DNA of 64,000 bases, from positions 45,872-109,871 of the forward strand of contig JAOGAX010000001.1 in the NCBI GenBank assembly GCA_028144365.1. Reading direction: 5' to 3'. The translations under genes were made by a program, and so were the position numbers. This DNA is from Aquiluna sp. GTDB taxonomy: Bacteria > Actinomycetota > Actinomycetes > Actinomycetales > Microbacteriaceae. The notes below the pieces were generated by a model. The model saw nothing but the letters and a program-made list of their open reading frames with translations, searched no databases and was not told the DNA's origin. Shown here piece after piece: positions 8,687 through 18,040 of the stretch (the stretch's first letter is position 1; the number at the start of each line of letters is the position of its first letter).

Positions 8687-10114
8687 TTACTTACCTGCCT
8701 TCAGGTAGCTAAGGAGGCCCTGTCGGCCACCCTCACGGCCATAGCCGGATTCTTTGAAGCCACCAAATGGGCTGGTGGGGTCGAACTGATTAAAGGTATT
8801 GCTCCAGATCACTCCGGCGTTTAGTTGGTCGGCGAGCTTGAGCATCTTCGAGCCCTTCTCAGTCCAGATGCCTGCGGAGAGACCGTATTCGGTGTTGTTG
8901 GCCTTGGTCACAGCCTCTGCTGGTGTGCGGAAGGTTATGACGCTAAGAACCGGCCCGAAGATTTCTTCCCTGGCGACCGTGTTTGCCGGGCTTACGTTGT
9001 CGACAATCGCAGGGGCAAACCAGAAGCCATTTCTGGGTATCTTGCACTCGGGCTGCCAGAGCTCACCACCCTCGCTCACGCCCTTCTTAACGAGTTTTTT
9101 GATCTTCGCCAGCTGGTCGGCAGAGTTGATCGCACCGACGTCGGTGTTCTTGTCCATCGGATCGCCAAGTCTGAGGGTGTTCATCCTGCGCTTTAGCTTC
9201 TTGATGAACTCGTCGTGGATGGACTCCTGAATTAGCAGCCTTGATCCTGCGCAGCAGACATGGCCCTGGTTGAAGAAGATGCCATTAATGACGCCCTCAA
9301 TGGCCTGGTCGATAGGAGCATCATCAAAGACGATGTTGGCTGCTTTGCCGCCAAGCTCGAGCGTGACCTTCTTGTTGCTGCCGGCAACCTGCTTGGCAAT
9401 GATCTTGCCGACCTCGGTTGATCCTGTGAAGGCAACTTTGTTTACATCTTTGTGGCCAACGAGCGCAGCTCCGGTGTCGCCGAAACCAGTGACGATGTTA
9501 ACTACGCCTTCGGGAAGTTCTGCCTGCTGGCAAATCTCAGCAAAGAGCAGTGCGGAAAGTGGTGTGGTCTCTGAGGGCTTGAGGACTATCGTGTTGCCGG
9601 CCGCTAGAGCCGGGGCAATCTTCCACGCGAGCATCATCAGCGGGAAGTTCCAGGGAACCACCTGTGCCGCAACGCCCAAGGCTTGGGGATTGTGTCCGAG
9701 ACCTGCGTGGTCAAGCTTGTCGGCCCAACCTGCATAGTAGAAGAACCAAGAGACTGCGGTTGGAACATCGAAGTCGCGGGTTTCCTTGATGGGCTTTCCG
9801 TTATTCAGGGTTTCCGCTACCGCAAGTTCCCTGGCCCGCTCCTGCATGATTCTTGCGATTCTGTAGAGGTACTTTCCTCGCTCTGCTCCAGAGAGCTTGC
9901 TCCAAACCTTTTCGTATGAGGACCTTGCCGCCTTCACCGCAAGGTCGACGTCCTTGGCGGTGCCGTGGGAGATCTGTGCAAGCACTTCTTCGGATGCCGG
10001 GTTAATCGTTGGGTAAAGATTGGCGGCCTTAGTGAACTTGCCTCCGATGAAGTGGCCGTAGCTCTTTTGGAAGCTTGCGAGCTTGGCCTCCGGGGCGGGT
10101 GCGTAGTCGAACAT
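8687..10114 (-). CDS. Aldehyde dehydrogenase
   Basis: VTLELGGKAANIVFDDA, FFNQGHVCCAGSRLL catalytic Cys, EEIFGPVLSV. Confidence 0.95.
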   Translation of the reverse strand: MFDYAPAPEAKLASFQKSYGHFIGGKFTKAANLYPTINPASEEVLAQISHGTAKDVDLAVKAARSSYEKVWSKLSGAERGKYLYRIARIMQERARELAVAETLNNGKPIKETRDFDVPTAVSWFFYYAGWADKLDHAGLGHNPQALGVAAQVVPWNFPLMMLAWKIAPALAAGNTIVLKPSETTPLSALLFAEICQQAELPEGVVNIVTGFGDTGAALVGHKDVNKVAFTGSTEVGKIIAKQVAGSNKKVTLELGGKAANIVFDDAPIDQAIEGVINGIFFNQGHVCCAGSRLLIQESIHDEFIKKLKRRMNTLRLGDPMDKNTDVGAINSADQLAKIKKLVKKGVSEGGELWQPECKIPRNGFWFAPAIVDNVSPANTVAREEIFGPVLSVITFRTPAEAVTKANNTEYGLSAGIWTEKGSKMLKLADQLNAGVIWSNTFNQFDPTSPFGGFKESGYGREGGRQGLLSYLKAGK

Positions 10115-10122
10115 TGTCTCTC

Positions 10123-11079
10123 CTAGTCCACGCTTACGTAGTCAGGACCCAAGTAGGTCTTAGTCAAAAGCTTCTTGCGCTGCATCAGCACGTCGTTGAG
10201 CAGGCTGGAGGCACCAAAGCGGAACAGTTCTGGAGTGAGCCAGCGCTCTCCCGCGGTTTCCTTCACAACTACTAGGTACTTGAGGGCATCCTTTGCGGTC
10301 CTGATGCCGCCGGCAGGCTTCACGCCAATTAGCTCGCCGGTCTGGTCAAACCAGTCCCGCACCGCCTCGAGCATTAGAAGGGTGATGGGTAGGGTCGCAT
10401 TGACCGTGACCTTGCCGGTGGAGGTCTTGATGAAATCTGCCCCAGCGAGCATTGCGAGATAGCTTGCGCGTCTGATGTTGTCATAGGTCTGCAGCTCACC
10501 AGTCTCAAGAATCACCTTGAGGTGAGCGGGCTTGCCCTTGGGTCTTTGGCAGGCTTGCTTCACTGCTTGAATCTGCTTGAAGACCTCTAGGTAGTTGCCG
10601 CTTAGGAAAGCGCCGCGGTCAATGACCATGTCAATCTCATCCGCACCAAATGCGACGGCATCCTTGGTGTCCTGAAGCTTTACCTTCATGCTGGCCCTTC
10701 CAGAGGGGAAGGCAGTTGCCACAGCCGCAACATAGATCTTGCTCTTTCCGAGTGCGGCCTTCGCATGAGGGACCATGTCTCCATAGACGCAGATGGCGGC
10801 CGGAGTTGGGCACTCGGGGTCGTCCATGTCAGGCGTCATGGCCTTTTGGCAGAGACTTCTCACCCGCTGAGGGGTGTCCATGCCCTCTAGGGTCGTTAGG
10901 TCCATCATCTTGATGGCCATATCCAAACCCCAGACCTTGCTGGTGGTCTTGATGGATCTGGTGGCAAGAGAGGCGGCTCTCGCCTCTAGCCCTACCTTGT
11001 CAACGCCTGGCAGCGAGTGCAGCCAGCGACTCAGGCTCTGGTTCGTAAGTCTCGAACCAACTATTTCTTCGGCTTGCAC
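10123..11079 (-). CDS. deoC: Deoxyribose-phosphate aldolase
   Basis: EIDMVIDRGAFLSGNY, KVILETGEL, GADFIKTSTGKV, GVKPAGGIRT. Confidence 0.95.
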   Translation of the reverse strand: MQAEEIVGSRLTNQSLSRWLHSLPGVDKVGLEARAASLATRSIKTTSKVWGLDMAIKMMDLTTLEGMDTPQRVRSLCQKAMTPDMDDPECPTPAAICVYGDMVPHAKAALGKSKIYVAAVATAFPSGRASMKVKLQDTKDAVAFGADEIDMVIDRGAFLSGNYLEVFKQIQAVKQACQRPKGKPAHLKVILETGELQTYDNIRRASYLAMLAGADFIKTSTGKVTVNATLPITLLMLEAVRDWFDQTGELIGVKPAGGIRTAKDALKYLVVVKETAGERWLTPELFRFGASSLLNDVLMQRKKLLTKTYLGPDYVSVD

Positions 11080-11109
11080 AGATACTCCTAGGACTGAAAA
11101 AGCCTACCT

Positions 11110-11955
11110 CTAGGGCAGAAACTTCTGCCCGGTGAGCTCTTCACTTATTTCCCAGAGCCGCTTCATCAGCTCAAGGTCATTGGAGCGCTTTGAACCTTTG
11201 ATGAGGGCTGGCTTGCCCCAGGCTTCCCATTTGGGACCAACGAACTCCCCTCCTACAAAGCTTGCATCGGTTGCGGCCTTGATCTGGCTGCGCGATCCTG
11301 TCTGGGCGCTCTGGGCGAGAAAGTCGAAGCGGTTTGGGTAGTTAATTTGTAGTCCGGTGAGGGCCCAGCCGGGGTGGGCGGCAATTGACTGCACCTTCGA
11401 ACCAAGTTGTTTAGTCCTTAGGTCAAGCTCTCTGGCAAATAGCAGGCAGGCGAGTTTGGTGTCGGCATATCGCTGCCACCTGTCATAGGCATCTTTCTTG
11501 GAACCGCGGATCTCCTCCAGGGAATCGGCCCTGATTCTTCCTCTGCGGTGAACTACCGAGCTGAGAGATATCACTCTCGGTGAGGCCGACTGCTCAAGCT
11601 GCTCCCAGAGCAGTGAGGTGAGCAGGAAGTGACCGATGTGGTTGGTTGCCATCTGGGACTCAATACCCTCGATTGAGAGCGAAAAGTCAGGGCCCATCAG
11701 CCCTGCGTTATTCATGAGGATATCCACTGGATGGGTTATCTCTTTGGCGAACTCTCTGACCTGGTCAAGGTTTGAGACATCCAATACTCGCTCTTCGATG
11801 TGGGCATCGGGGTATTTCATTCGGAGCTGCTCGGCAGCTTCCAATAGGCGTTTCTCGCCTCTGGCCAGGAGCGTGATGTTGTGACCTGCTTCGGCGAAGG
11901 CCTCGGCGCTAGCCAGTCCTAGGCCCGAGCTGCCGCCGGTAATAATGATATTCAA
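11110..11955 (-). CDS. Short-chain dehydrogenase/reductase
   Basis: GGSSGLGLASAEAFAEAG, NNAGLMG, RWQRYADTKLACL (degenerate YxxxK region). Confidence 0.85.
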   Translation of the reverse strand: MNIIITGGSSGLGLASAEAFAEAGHNITLLARGEKRLLEAAEQLRMKYPDAHIEERVLDVSNLDQVREFAKEITHPVDILMNNAGLMGPDFSLSIEGIESQMATNHIGHFLLTSLLWEQLEQSASPRVISLSSVVHRRGRIRADSLEEIRGSKKDAYDRWQRYADTKLACLLFARELDLRTKQLGSKVQSIAAHPGWALTGLQINYPNRFDFLAQSAQTGSRSQIKAATDASFVGGEFVGPKWEAWGKPALIKGSKRSNDLELMKRLWEISEELTGQKFLP

Positions 11956-12938
11956 ATTCGAAGCAGCCTTTCGGTGTCCCCGAATACTTCCATGGCCCCC
12001 GATGTTGCTTTCGCCTCCAGCACTACCTTGCCCTTGATGCTGTGGCGAACCTCAAAGACCGCGTCCATGGTCTCCTCGACTCTTTGGTGCATTGCCTCTC
12101 TGAGAGGGGCATGAAGTAGTCCTCCGCGCTTGCGCTCGGCCTTTATCTCCAGCAGCCCGTCTGGGCCATCCACCCGCCAGGTGACATGGCTGTCGTCAAG
12201 AGTTAGCTCGAGCTCTTTGGAGCGGTTATACGTGGTCCAGCTGTGGAGCTTGCCAGAGTGGTGTAGTCCCATGATGAATCCGCGGAATGGTTTTGAGAGC
12301 CAGGGGATGATGGCCGCCGATGCCACAAGCGAAGCCTCTTTGTCGCTATCGAGGTGGTTTGAGTGGAGCCAGATGTAGCCGCTGGGGAAGTTCTTGCCCC
12401 AGTCTTTTTCTATGTAGCCCTTGGCACCTGCAAAGCTTTGCTGCTTACCCTCGACCTCTAGCTGTCCCTCGATGCTGTGGCCGAAGGAGACGATGCCGTG
12501 GAAGCACTCCATGAATGGCACCAGCCCATACCAGCCCATGATTCCTGGGCTTGCCAGGGTCACCGGCCAGGGCTTTAGCTCGCTGGTTATTTCTAACCTG
12601 CCCCTAAGCTGCGGTAGATCAAGCGTTGCACCTTTGGCGCTGAAATGATTTGGTCCAACGTGGACATCAAAGCTGTCGGCGCTCGCCCTGAACTCATGTA
12701 CCGGATAGACGTGGTACCAGCTTCGGCCTGTGGCGCCATCGAGCACCTGCACAAACGCCTCGTCGCGGCTCTCGCCGCCAAGACCGCGAAAGATTCCAGG
12801 TATTACCGCCCAGCGCTGGGACTGGTCTTGAGAGACAAACTTGAAGTACCAGCCCTCAAAGAAGTTCTTAGTTCTTCCCTCGCCGTGAAAGCCCTCTGGG
12901 TGTCTCACGCCTGTGATGTAGCTACTCAAGGAGCGCAT
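11952..12938 (-). CDS. Tocopherol cyclase-like family protein
   Basis: FFEGWYFKFV...AVIPGIF, GYIEKDWGKNFPSGYIWLHSN motifs; 4 bp overlap with SDR. Confidence 0.8.
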   Translation of the reverse strand: MRSLSSYITGVRHPEGFHGEGRTKNFFEGWYFKFVSQDQSQRWAVIPGIFRGLGGESRDEAFVQVLDGATGRSWYHVYPVHEFRASADSFDVHVGPNHFSAKGATLDLPQLRGRLEITSELKPWPVTLASPGIMGWYGLVPFMECFHGIVSFGHSIEGQLEVEGKQQSFAGAKGYIEKDWGKNFPSGYIWLHSNHLDSDKEASLVASAAIIPWLSKPFRGFIMGLHHSGKLHSWTTYNRSKELELTLDDSHVTWRVDGPDGLLEIKAERKRGGLLHAPLREAMHQRVEETMDAVFEVRHSIKGKVVLEAKATSGAMEVFGDTERLLRI

Positions 12939-12994
12939 GGCTGACAGGCTAATACGGCGAGTAAACTAAAGCCAGTTTCGATCCGAGGTGATAA

Positions 12995-14203
12995 GTGCAA
13001 CCAGGCACTCGCCTCACCATACGCCTAGGCATCGCCCAGATAATTGGCTGGGGATCTTCCTTCTATCTACCTGCGATTTTGGCCGTACCAATCGCTCAGT
13101 CCCTGGGCATAACCACGGAGCTATTCTTTTGGGCCTTCACCATCTCGCTGCTTGTTTCTGGCCTATTGGGTCCCAGGGTAGGTAAGGCCATTGACCGCTT
13201 AGGGGGCAGGAAAGTACTGCCCCTTGGCTCGCTGGCGTTCGTGCTCGGCCTTGGGCTGCTCGCCACCGCCACCGAGCCCGTGCAGCTTTTTCTAGCGTGG
13301 ATCTTCATTGGGGTTGGCGGTTCGATGGGAAACTACGACGCTGCATTTGCCACTGCCGTTAACTTCTTTGGCAATAAGTCAAACCGAGTCATTGCGGGTA
13401 TTACCGTCTTCGCTGGTTTCTCCTCTTCGATTTCATGGCCTCTGACTACTTTGCTACTGGCCGAGTTTGGTTGGCAGTGGGCCGTCTGGTTCTGGGTGGC
13501 AACACATCTGTTGATTGGCCTTCCGCTGAACCTCACTATTCCTCGATCTGAGCGCAGGGATATTCCTGATATGACCGGGCCAATCCGCAAGATGGTGAAG
13601 AACAAGTTCCGCTTTGATTCGCTCCTTGTTGTATTTGCAATCATGTTTGCTCTCGAGGGCTTCATCGTTAGCTCGGTCAACACCACGCTTCCTTTCATGC
13701 TTGGGGAGCTTGGCGCATCGATAGAGCTTGCCCTGGTGGCCTCCATCGTGTTGGGCCCCTCACAGGTAATGGCGAGGGTCCTATTGCTGGCGCTTGGAAA
13801 GTGGGCAACGCCTATCCGGGTGGCCGCAATCTCGATAGCGGCTCACCCGCTAGGGGTAATGGCGATTTGGCTCTTTGGCACCAATGGACTCATGGCCTTT
13901 GTGATTCTTCACGGCATTGGGGTTGGGTTGAATCCGTTTATTCGGGGTTCGCTGCCGCTGTTGTTCTTTGGGGCGGATCGCTTTGGTCAGCGCCAGGGCT
14001 ACATCATGATGCTCAGCAAGGTGGTGTCGGCGCTGTCGCCAACTCTGCTGACACTGATGCTGCTTGCAAATCCGCAGCTCGCAATCATAGCCACCTTCAC
14101 CATGGGTGTGATTGCCTGCTTACTACTACTTTGGATTTATCTGCTCTTCAGGGCTAGGAACCCAAAGCATCCGGAGACCGGATCGATTCAGGAGATCAAC
14201 TAA
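12995..14203 (+). CDS. MFS transporter
   Basis: 12-TM profile, GPRVGKAIDRLGGRKVLPLGS loop 2-3 motif; GTG start. Confidence 0.85.
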   Translation: MQPGTRLTIRLGIAQIIGWGSSFYLPAILAVPIAQSLGITTELFFWAFTISLLVSGLLGPRVGKAIDRLGGRKVLPLGSLAFVLGLGLLATATEPVQLFLAWIFIGVGGSMGNYDAAFATAVNFFGNKSNRVIAGITVFAGFSSSISWPLTTLLLAEFGWQWAVWFWVATHLLIGLPLNLTIPRSERRDIPDMTGPIRKMVKNKFRFDSLLVVFAIMFALEGFIVSSVNTTLPFMLGELGASIELALVASIVLGPSQVMARVLLLALGKWATPIRVAAISIAAHPLGVMAIWLFGTNGLMAFVILHGIGVGLNPFIRGSLPLLFFGADRFGQRQGYIMMLSKVVSALSPTLLTLMLLANPQLAIIATFTMGVIACLLLLWIYLLFRARNPKHPETGSIQEIN

Positions 14204-14792
14204 TAAGGTCTTGGTCCCTGCCGGTTTCGATCCACTTCAATAGCCCAGGCCATTCTCCCCAGCCATCATCCAGTGAGAAGTGCCCAGCACCCGGGAAGAC
14301 AATTGGCTCAATCTCGAGAGCTGGTTTGTAGATCTCAACACCCCTTGGGAGCCAGCGGTCATTATCACCGGCAATTGCAGTGAGCGACCTAGACCACTTT
14401 CTTGCCTGGGGGGCGAGCATTGGGTTTGCAAGGTCCATTGGTTCACCCTCAATGCCTGGCGATTCGGATGTCATCTGAGGGTCAGGGGGTGCGACCAGTA
14501 GAACTCTGTCGAATGGCTTTTGGAAGACATCGCCCAGTGCTCCGTAAAGCCAGTTGATTGTTCCCAACGAGTGCGCAATGCAGATCTTGCTCTCTCCAGG
14601 AGCCTCATCCATCATGTTGCTCTCTTGCCTGAGGAGGTCCTGCCACTCGTGTGGCTTTGGGGTGTCGGGGTCTGGAAACTGCGGATACCAAACCTGGTGG
14701 CCCCTTGCCCTTAGCTCCGCTGCACTAAGCCGCATCCAGTGGCCTTCTGGTCGGCGGTTGGTCCAGCCGTGAAGGAAAAGAATTTTCTGCAT
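14196..14792 (-). CDS. RBBP9/YdeN-type alpha/beta hydrolase
   Basis: ILFLHGWTNRRPEGHWM, IAHSLGTINWLYG nucleophile elbow, GAGHFSLDDGWGEWP. Confidence 0.85.
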   Translation of the reverse strand: MQKILFLHGWTNRRPEGHWMRLSAAELRARGHQVWYPQFPDPDTPKPHEWQDLLRQESNMMDEAPGESKICIAHSLGTINWLYGALGDVFQKPFDRVLLVAPPDPQMTSESPGIEGEPMDLANPMLAPQARKWSRSLTAIAGDNDRWLPRGVEIYKPALEIEPIVFPGAGHFSLDDGWGEWPGLLKWIETGRDQDLIS

Positions 14793-14829
14793 AGAACTAA
14801 ATTAGCCCAAGCTGGAGGGCCTTACGAAT

Positions 14830-16905
14830 CTAGTTGGAGAGCTTCATGCGCAGTGCATTGGCAACCACCGAGACCGAGCTAAAGGCCATTGCAACACCTG
14901 CGAGCATTGGGTTCAATAGGCCTGCTCCCGCGACCGGGATCAGCAAAACGTTATAGCCGAACGCCCAGCCAAGGTTTTGCAGGATGTTTCGGTAGGTGCG
15001 CCTACCAAGCCTTAGCGAGTAGGGAATCTTTCTTGGGTCGTCATCCAAAATCGTGATGGCACTTGCCGCCTGGGCTGCCTGAGCACCCGAGCCCATGGCA
15101 ATTCCAATATCTGCCTGGGCGAGTGCCGCGACGTCGTTGATGCCATCTCCTACCATTGCAAGCCTCTCTGTTTGACTTGCGAGGTATTCGAGTTTCCCCT
15201 CGGGGGTCGCACCTGCGAGGGCCTCATCGAGACCCAACTCGGTGGCAACAGCATCTACTCTTCGTTGGTTGTCTCCGGAGAGCATCGCGACTCTCAGCCC
15301 CATGTCGTGAAGTTCAGCGACAGTTTCCTTGGCACCTTCTCGGATGCCATCGCTTAGCTCCAAAAGCCCATGGGCCCAGCCCTCCCAGGCAATGACGACC
15401 AATGTGTTTGGTCCTGCCTGGCTGATTAGCTGATCTAGCTCGGCCTGGTTTTCGTAAGCACCAGGCTTTTCAACGCTTACCCTTAGGCCGTCTACGTCTC
15501 CCGCAACCCCGCGACCGGCTAGCTCCTCGATGTTTGTGGCAGTCTCTGAGCTGCCGCTGGCCGCGATGGCCATGGCAACCGGGTGCTTACTGCCTGCCTC
15601 GACAGCAGCTGCCTTGTTGAGAGCTTCCGAACCGTGCACTCCACCAAGACCGTGAGCGGCAACTATACGCAGCTTGCCATCGGTGATGGTCCCGGTCTTG
15701 TCGAAAACCACCTTCTTGATCTTTGCCAATAGCCTCAGCGAATCGGGGTTTCTGATGACCACAGACTTCTTGGTTCCAAGCGAGGTTGCAACAACCAAGC
15801 TCATCGGGACAGCGATTCCAAGGGCGCACGGACAGGCAATTACCAGAACCGCCACCGCCGCCTCAAAAGCTCTGGTGGTGTCGCCGAGTGCAAAGGCCCA
15901 AACAAGGTAGGTGAGGATTGATATCACGATGACGCTCGGAACAAAAAAGCTAGAGATTCTGTCGGTGAGTGATCCGAGCTGAGTCTTAGAAGCAGTTGCC
16001 TCTCGCACCAGATCGGCAATTCGAGAGAGCCTTGAGGTTCCCGCGCTTGCAGTCAGAGCAATCAAGACCTCGCCAGAAAGCACAGTTGCTCCGGCGCTTA
16101 GGTCCGCACCAGCACTCAGCTCCACAGGGAGGCTCTCTCCAGTGAGGGTCGAGTTGTCCACGGAGGCGAATTCGCTTACCAACTTGCCATCGGCAGGGAT
16201 GCGGTCACCTGCTACAACGGCGACCAGGTCACCTTTCTTGAGGGTGTGGGTGGGGACTTGCTCGCGGGTATCGCCTCGAATGACGGTTGCGCTGTCGGGT
16301 ATTGCGCTCAGCAGCGCCCGCACCGAATCCGTGGCACTTCGCCTAGCTCGAACTTCGATGAACCTGCCCAGCAGGACCACCGAGGGAACCACCGCGCTGA
16401 CCTCGAAGTAGTGGTGCATTGAGCCGGTTAGTACTAGGTAGACGCTGTAGAGGTAGGCGACAGAGGAGCCCAGCGAGACGAGGGTGTCCATCGTGGTGTC
16501 GCCGTGGCGGAGATTCTTGATTGCTGCTGCGTGAAACGGAAAGCTCACGTACAGGATCACCGGTGTTGCAAGTGCCCACACAAAATACTGCTGCCCTGGA
16601 AACTCAATGCCTGGAACCATGGAAAACAAAATGGCCAGCACCGAGAGGACCGCTCCGGTTAGGAGTCTTGGCCTTAGAGTCTTGAGCTCTTCTTTGCCCT
16701 CGCCGACTTTGTATCCGGCCGACTCAACCGCCTGCTTTAGCTCTTCCAGTTCGATCTGACCGGCGAACTGCAGGTGTGCCTTCTCGCTCGCAAAGTCGAC
16801 ATAGGCGGTAACGCCGTCGACCTTGTTGAGGGTTTTCTCGACTCTTCTTGCGCATGCCGTGCAGGTCATGCCCTCGATGTCGAGCTCGAGAAGGTTGTTA
16901 GCCAT
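14830..16905 (-). CDS. copA: Copper-translocating P-type ATPase
   Basis: HMA GMTCTACA, VLVIACPCALGIAVP, VFDKTGTITDGK, MVGDGINDVAALA. Confidence 0.95.
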   Translation of the reverse strand: MANNLLELDIEGMTCTACARRVEKTLNKVDGVTAYVDFASEKAHLQFAGQIELEELKQAVESAGYKVGEGKEELKTLRPRLLTGAVLSVLAILFSMVPGIEFPGQQYFVWALATPVILYVSFPFHAAAIKNLRHGDTTMDTLVSLGSSVAYLYSVYLVLTGSMHHYFEVSAVVPSVVLLGRFIEVRARRSATDSVRALLSAIPDSATVIRGDTREQVPTHTLKKGDLVAVVAGDRIPADGKLVSEFASVDNSTLTGESLPVELSAGADLSAGATVLSGEVLIALTASAGTSRLSRIADLVREATASKTQLGSLTDRISSFFVPSVIVISILTYLVWAFALGDTTRAFEAAVAVLVIACPCALGIAVPMSLVVATSLGTKKSVVIRNPDSLRLLAKIKKVVFDKTGTITDGKLRIVAAHGLGGVHGSEALNKAAAVEAGSKHPVAMAIAASGSSETATNIEELAGRGVAGDVDGLRVSVEKPGAYENQAELDQLISQAGPNTLVVIAWEGWAHGLLELSDGIREGAKETVAELHDMGLRVAMLSGDNQRRVDAVATELGLDEALAGATPEGKLEYLASQTERLAMVGDGINDVAALAQADIGIAMGSGAQAAQAASAITILDDDPRKIPYSLRLGRRTYRNILQNLGWAFGYNVLLIPVAGAGLLNPMLAGVAMAFSSVSVVANALRMKLSN

Positions 16906-17119
16906 TCACTGAGGCAAAACCAGTTGCCTGGTAGCCAGCCTCCTCGATAGCCGCAGAGAGTTGATCCTCGCTTACGCCTTCGGACTCGACCGTTGCTTTT
17001 CCGGCTGCGTGATCCACCTGGACATTGCTCACGCCCTCTAGGGTTGCCAGTTCGTTGGTCACGGTCATGGCGCAGTGGCCACAGGTCATGCCCTCGATGC
17101 TGATTTCAATCTTGCTCAT
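16898..17119 (-). CDS. copZ: Heavy-metal-associated copper chaperone
   Basis: 73 aa HMA domain with GMTCGHCAMTV. Confidence 0.92.
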   Translation of the reverse strand: MSKIEISIEGMTCGHCAMTVTNELATLEGVSNVQVDHAAGKATVESEGVSEDQLSAAIEEAGYQATGFASVNG

Positions 17120-17646
17120 TTTGTGGCTCCTTCTCTTTCATAGCTGCAGACGTCTCCTGAACATAGCTGGGGTTTTTCCTTGGCAAATCTTTGGTGCAGC
17201 CAGCAGCCAGCGCAGAAGCCAACCGCCGCCTCGGCAAATAGGAACGTCATGCAAAGCGCACACAGCCCAAGCACAATCTCGTCCCGCATGCCCAGCCAGC
17301 CCATCATGAAACACGCCAGCAGGACCATGCCAAAGCCAATGGCCCAGGCGGTCTGCTTTGGCTTTGCGTCCACCCACTCAGGCCTTTGGTTTCGGACCAT
17401 AAAGTCAGCAATGCGCAGGGTGGGTGAAAAACGCTGGCCGGCAAAGAGCCTGACGAACATCTCGAACATGAAGTAGGCGCCAAAGGCCCGAAGCAAAGAA
17501 AAGTCTGAGGTGAGAGCTGCGGTCATCCAGCCTGCAAATCCGAACACGAAGAGCAGTCCGGCACTCGCCCTGACGGCACGCTCATTGAATACCGGGTGGT
17601 CGTGTTCGCCGGTTATGACGCCGAAGGAGGTGTGGGTGACGCTCAC
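17116..17646 (-). CDS. DUF4395-family membrane protein
   Basis: Multi-TM with FNERAVRASAGLLFVFGFAGW, RFSPTLRIADFMV, LCALCMTFLFAEAAVGFCAGCWLH Cys pairs. Confidence 0.8.
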   Translation of the reverse strand: MSVTHTSFGVITGEHDHPVFNERAVRASAGLLFVFGFAGWMTAALTSDFSLLRAFGAYFMFEMFVRLFAGQRFSPTLRIADFMVRNQRPEWVDAKPKQTAWAIGFGMVLLACFMMGWLGMRDEIVLGLCALCMTFLFAEAAVGFCAGCWLHQRFAKEKPQLCSGDVCSYEREGATK

Positions 17647-17978
17647 TCGAACAGCTCCGATATCTGGTTCCAGCGATCCTGATTTATTGAGTAGTGGACC
17701 CAGGTCCCCTTGCGCTCTGCGGTGAGAAGCCCGACCTCGGTGAGTTTCTTCATGTGGTGTGAGACGGTCGGCTGCGATAGTCCCAAGGGACCAGTTAGAT
17801 CACAGGTGCAGATGCTGGAGTTTTCACCCTTGTTTACCATCGCCAAAATCTGCAATCTGGTCGGATCGGCTACTGCCTTGAGCAGGCCCGCGATCTCCGT
17901 CGCCTTTGTTCTGGCCATCGGCTCTAGGCCAGGCGCAGGTGCACACTGCGAGATATCTAGTTGAACCTTCGTAACCAT
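17643..17978 (-). CDS. arsR: ArsR-family metalloregulator
   Basis: KAVADPTRLQILAMV, ICTCDLTGPLGLSQPTVSHHMKKL wHTH with CxC metal site. Confidence 0.92.
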   Translation of the reverse strand: MVTKVQLDISQCAPAPGLEPMARTKATEIAGLLKAVADPTRLQILAMVNKGENSSICTCDLTGPLGLSQPTVSHHMKKLTEVGLLTAERKGTWVHYSINQDRWNQISELFE

Positions 17979-17992
17979 TTGTTCACCTATTC

Positions 17993-18008
17993 ATAGATGG
18001 CTATCTAT
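17993..18008. promoter_or_regulatory. Candidate ArsR operator between divergent arsR and aquaporin genes
   Basis: Perfect inverted repeat ATAGAT-GGCT-ATCTAT in the 62-bp divergent intergenic region. Confidence 0.65.
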
Positions 18009-18040
18009 AAACTACCAGAGCGTTACAGATAAGGAAACCA

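Noticed and set aside
8138-8824. 228-aa plus-strand ORF
   Set aside because: Antisense to the ALDH genes; no recognisable domain or RBS.
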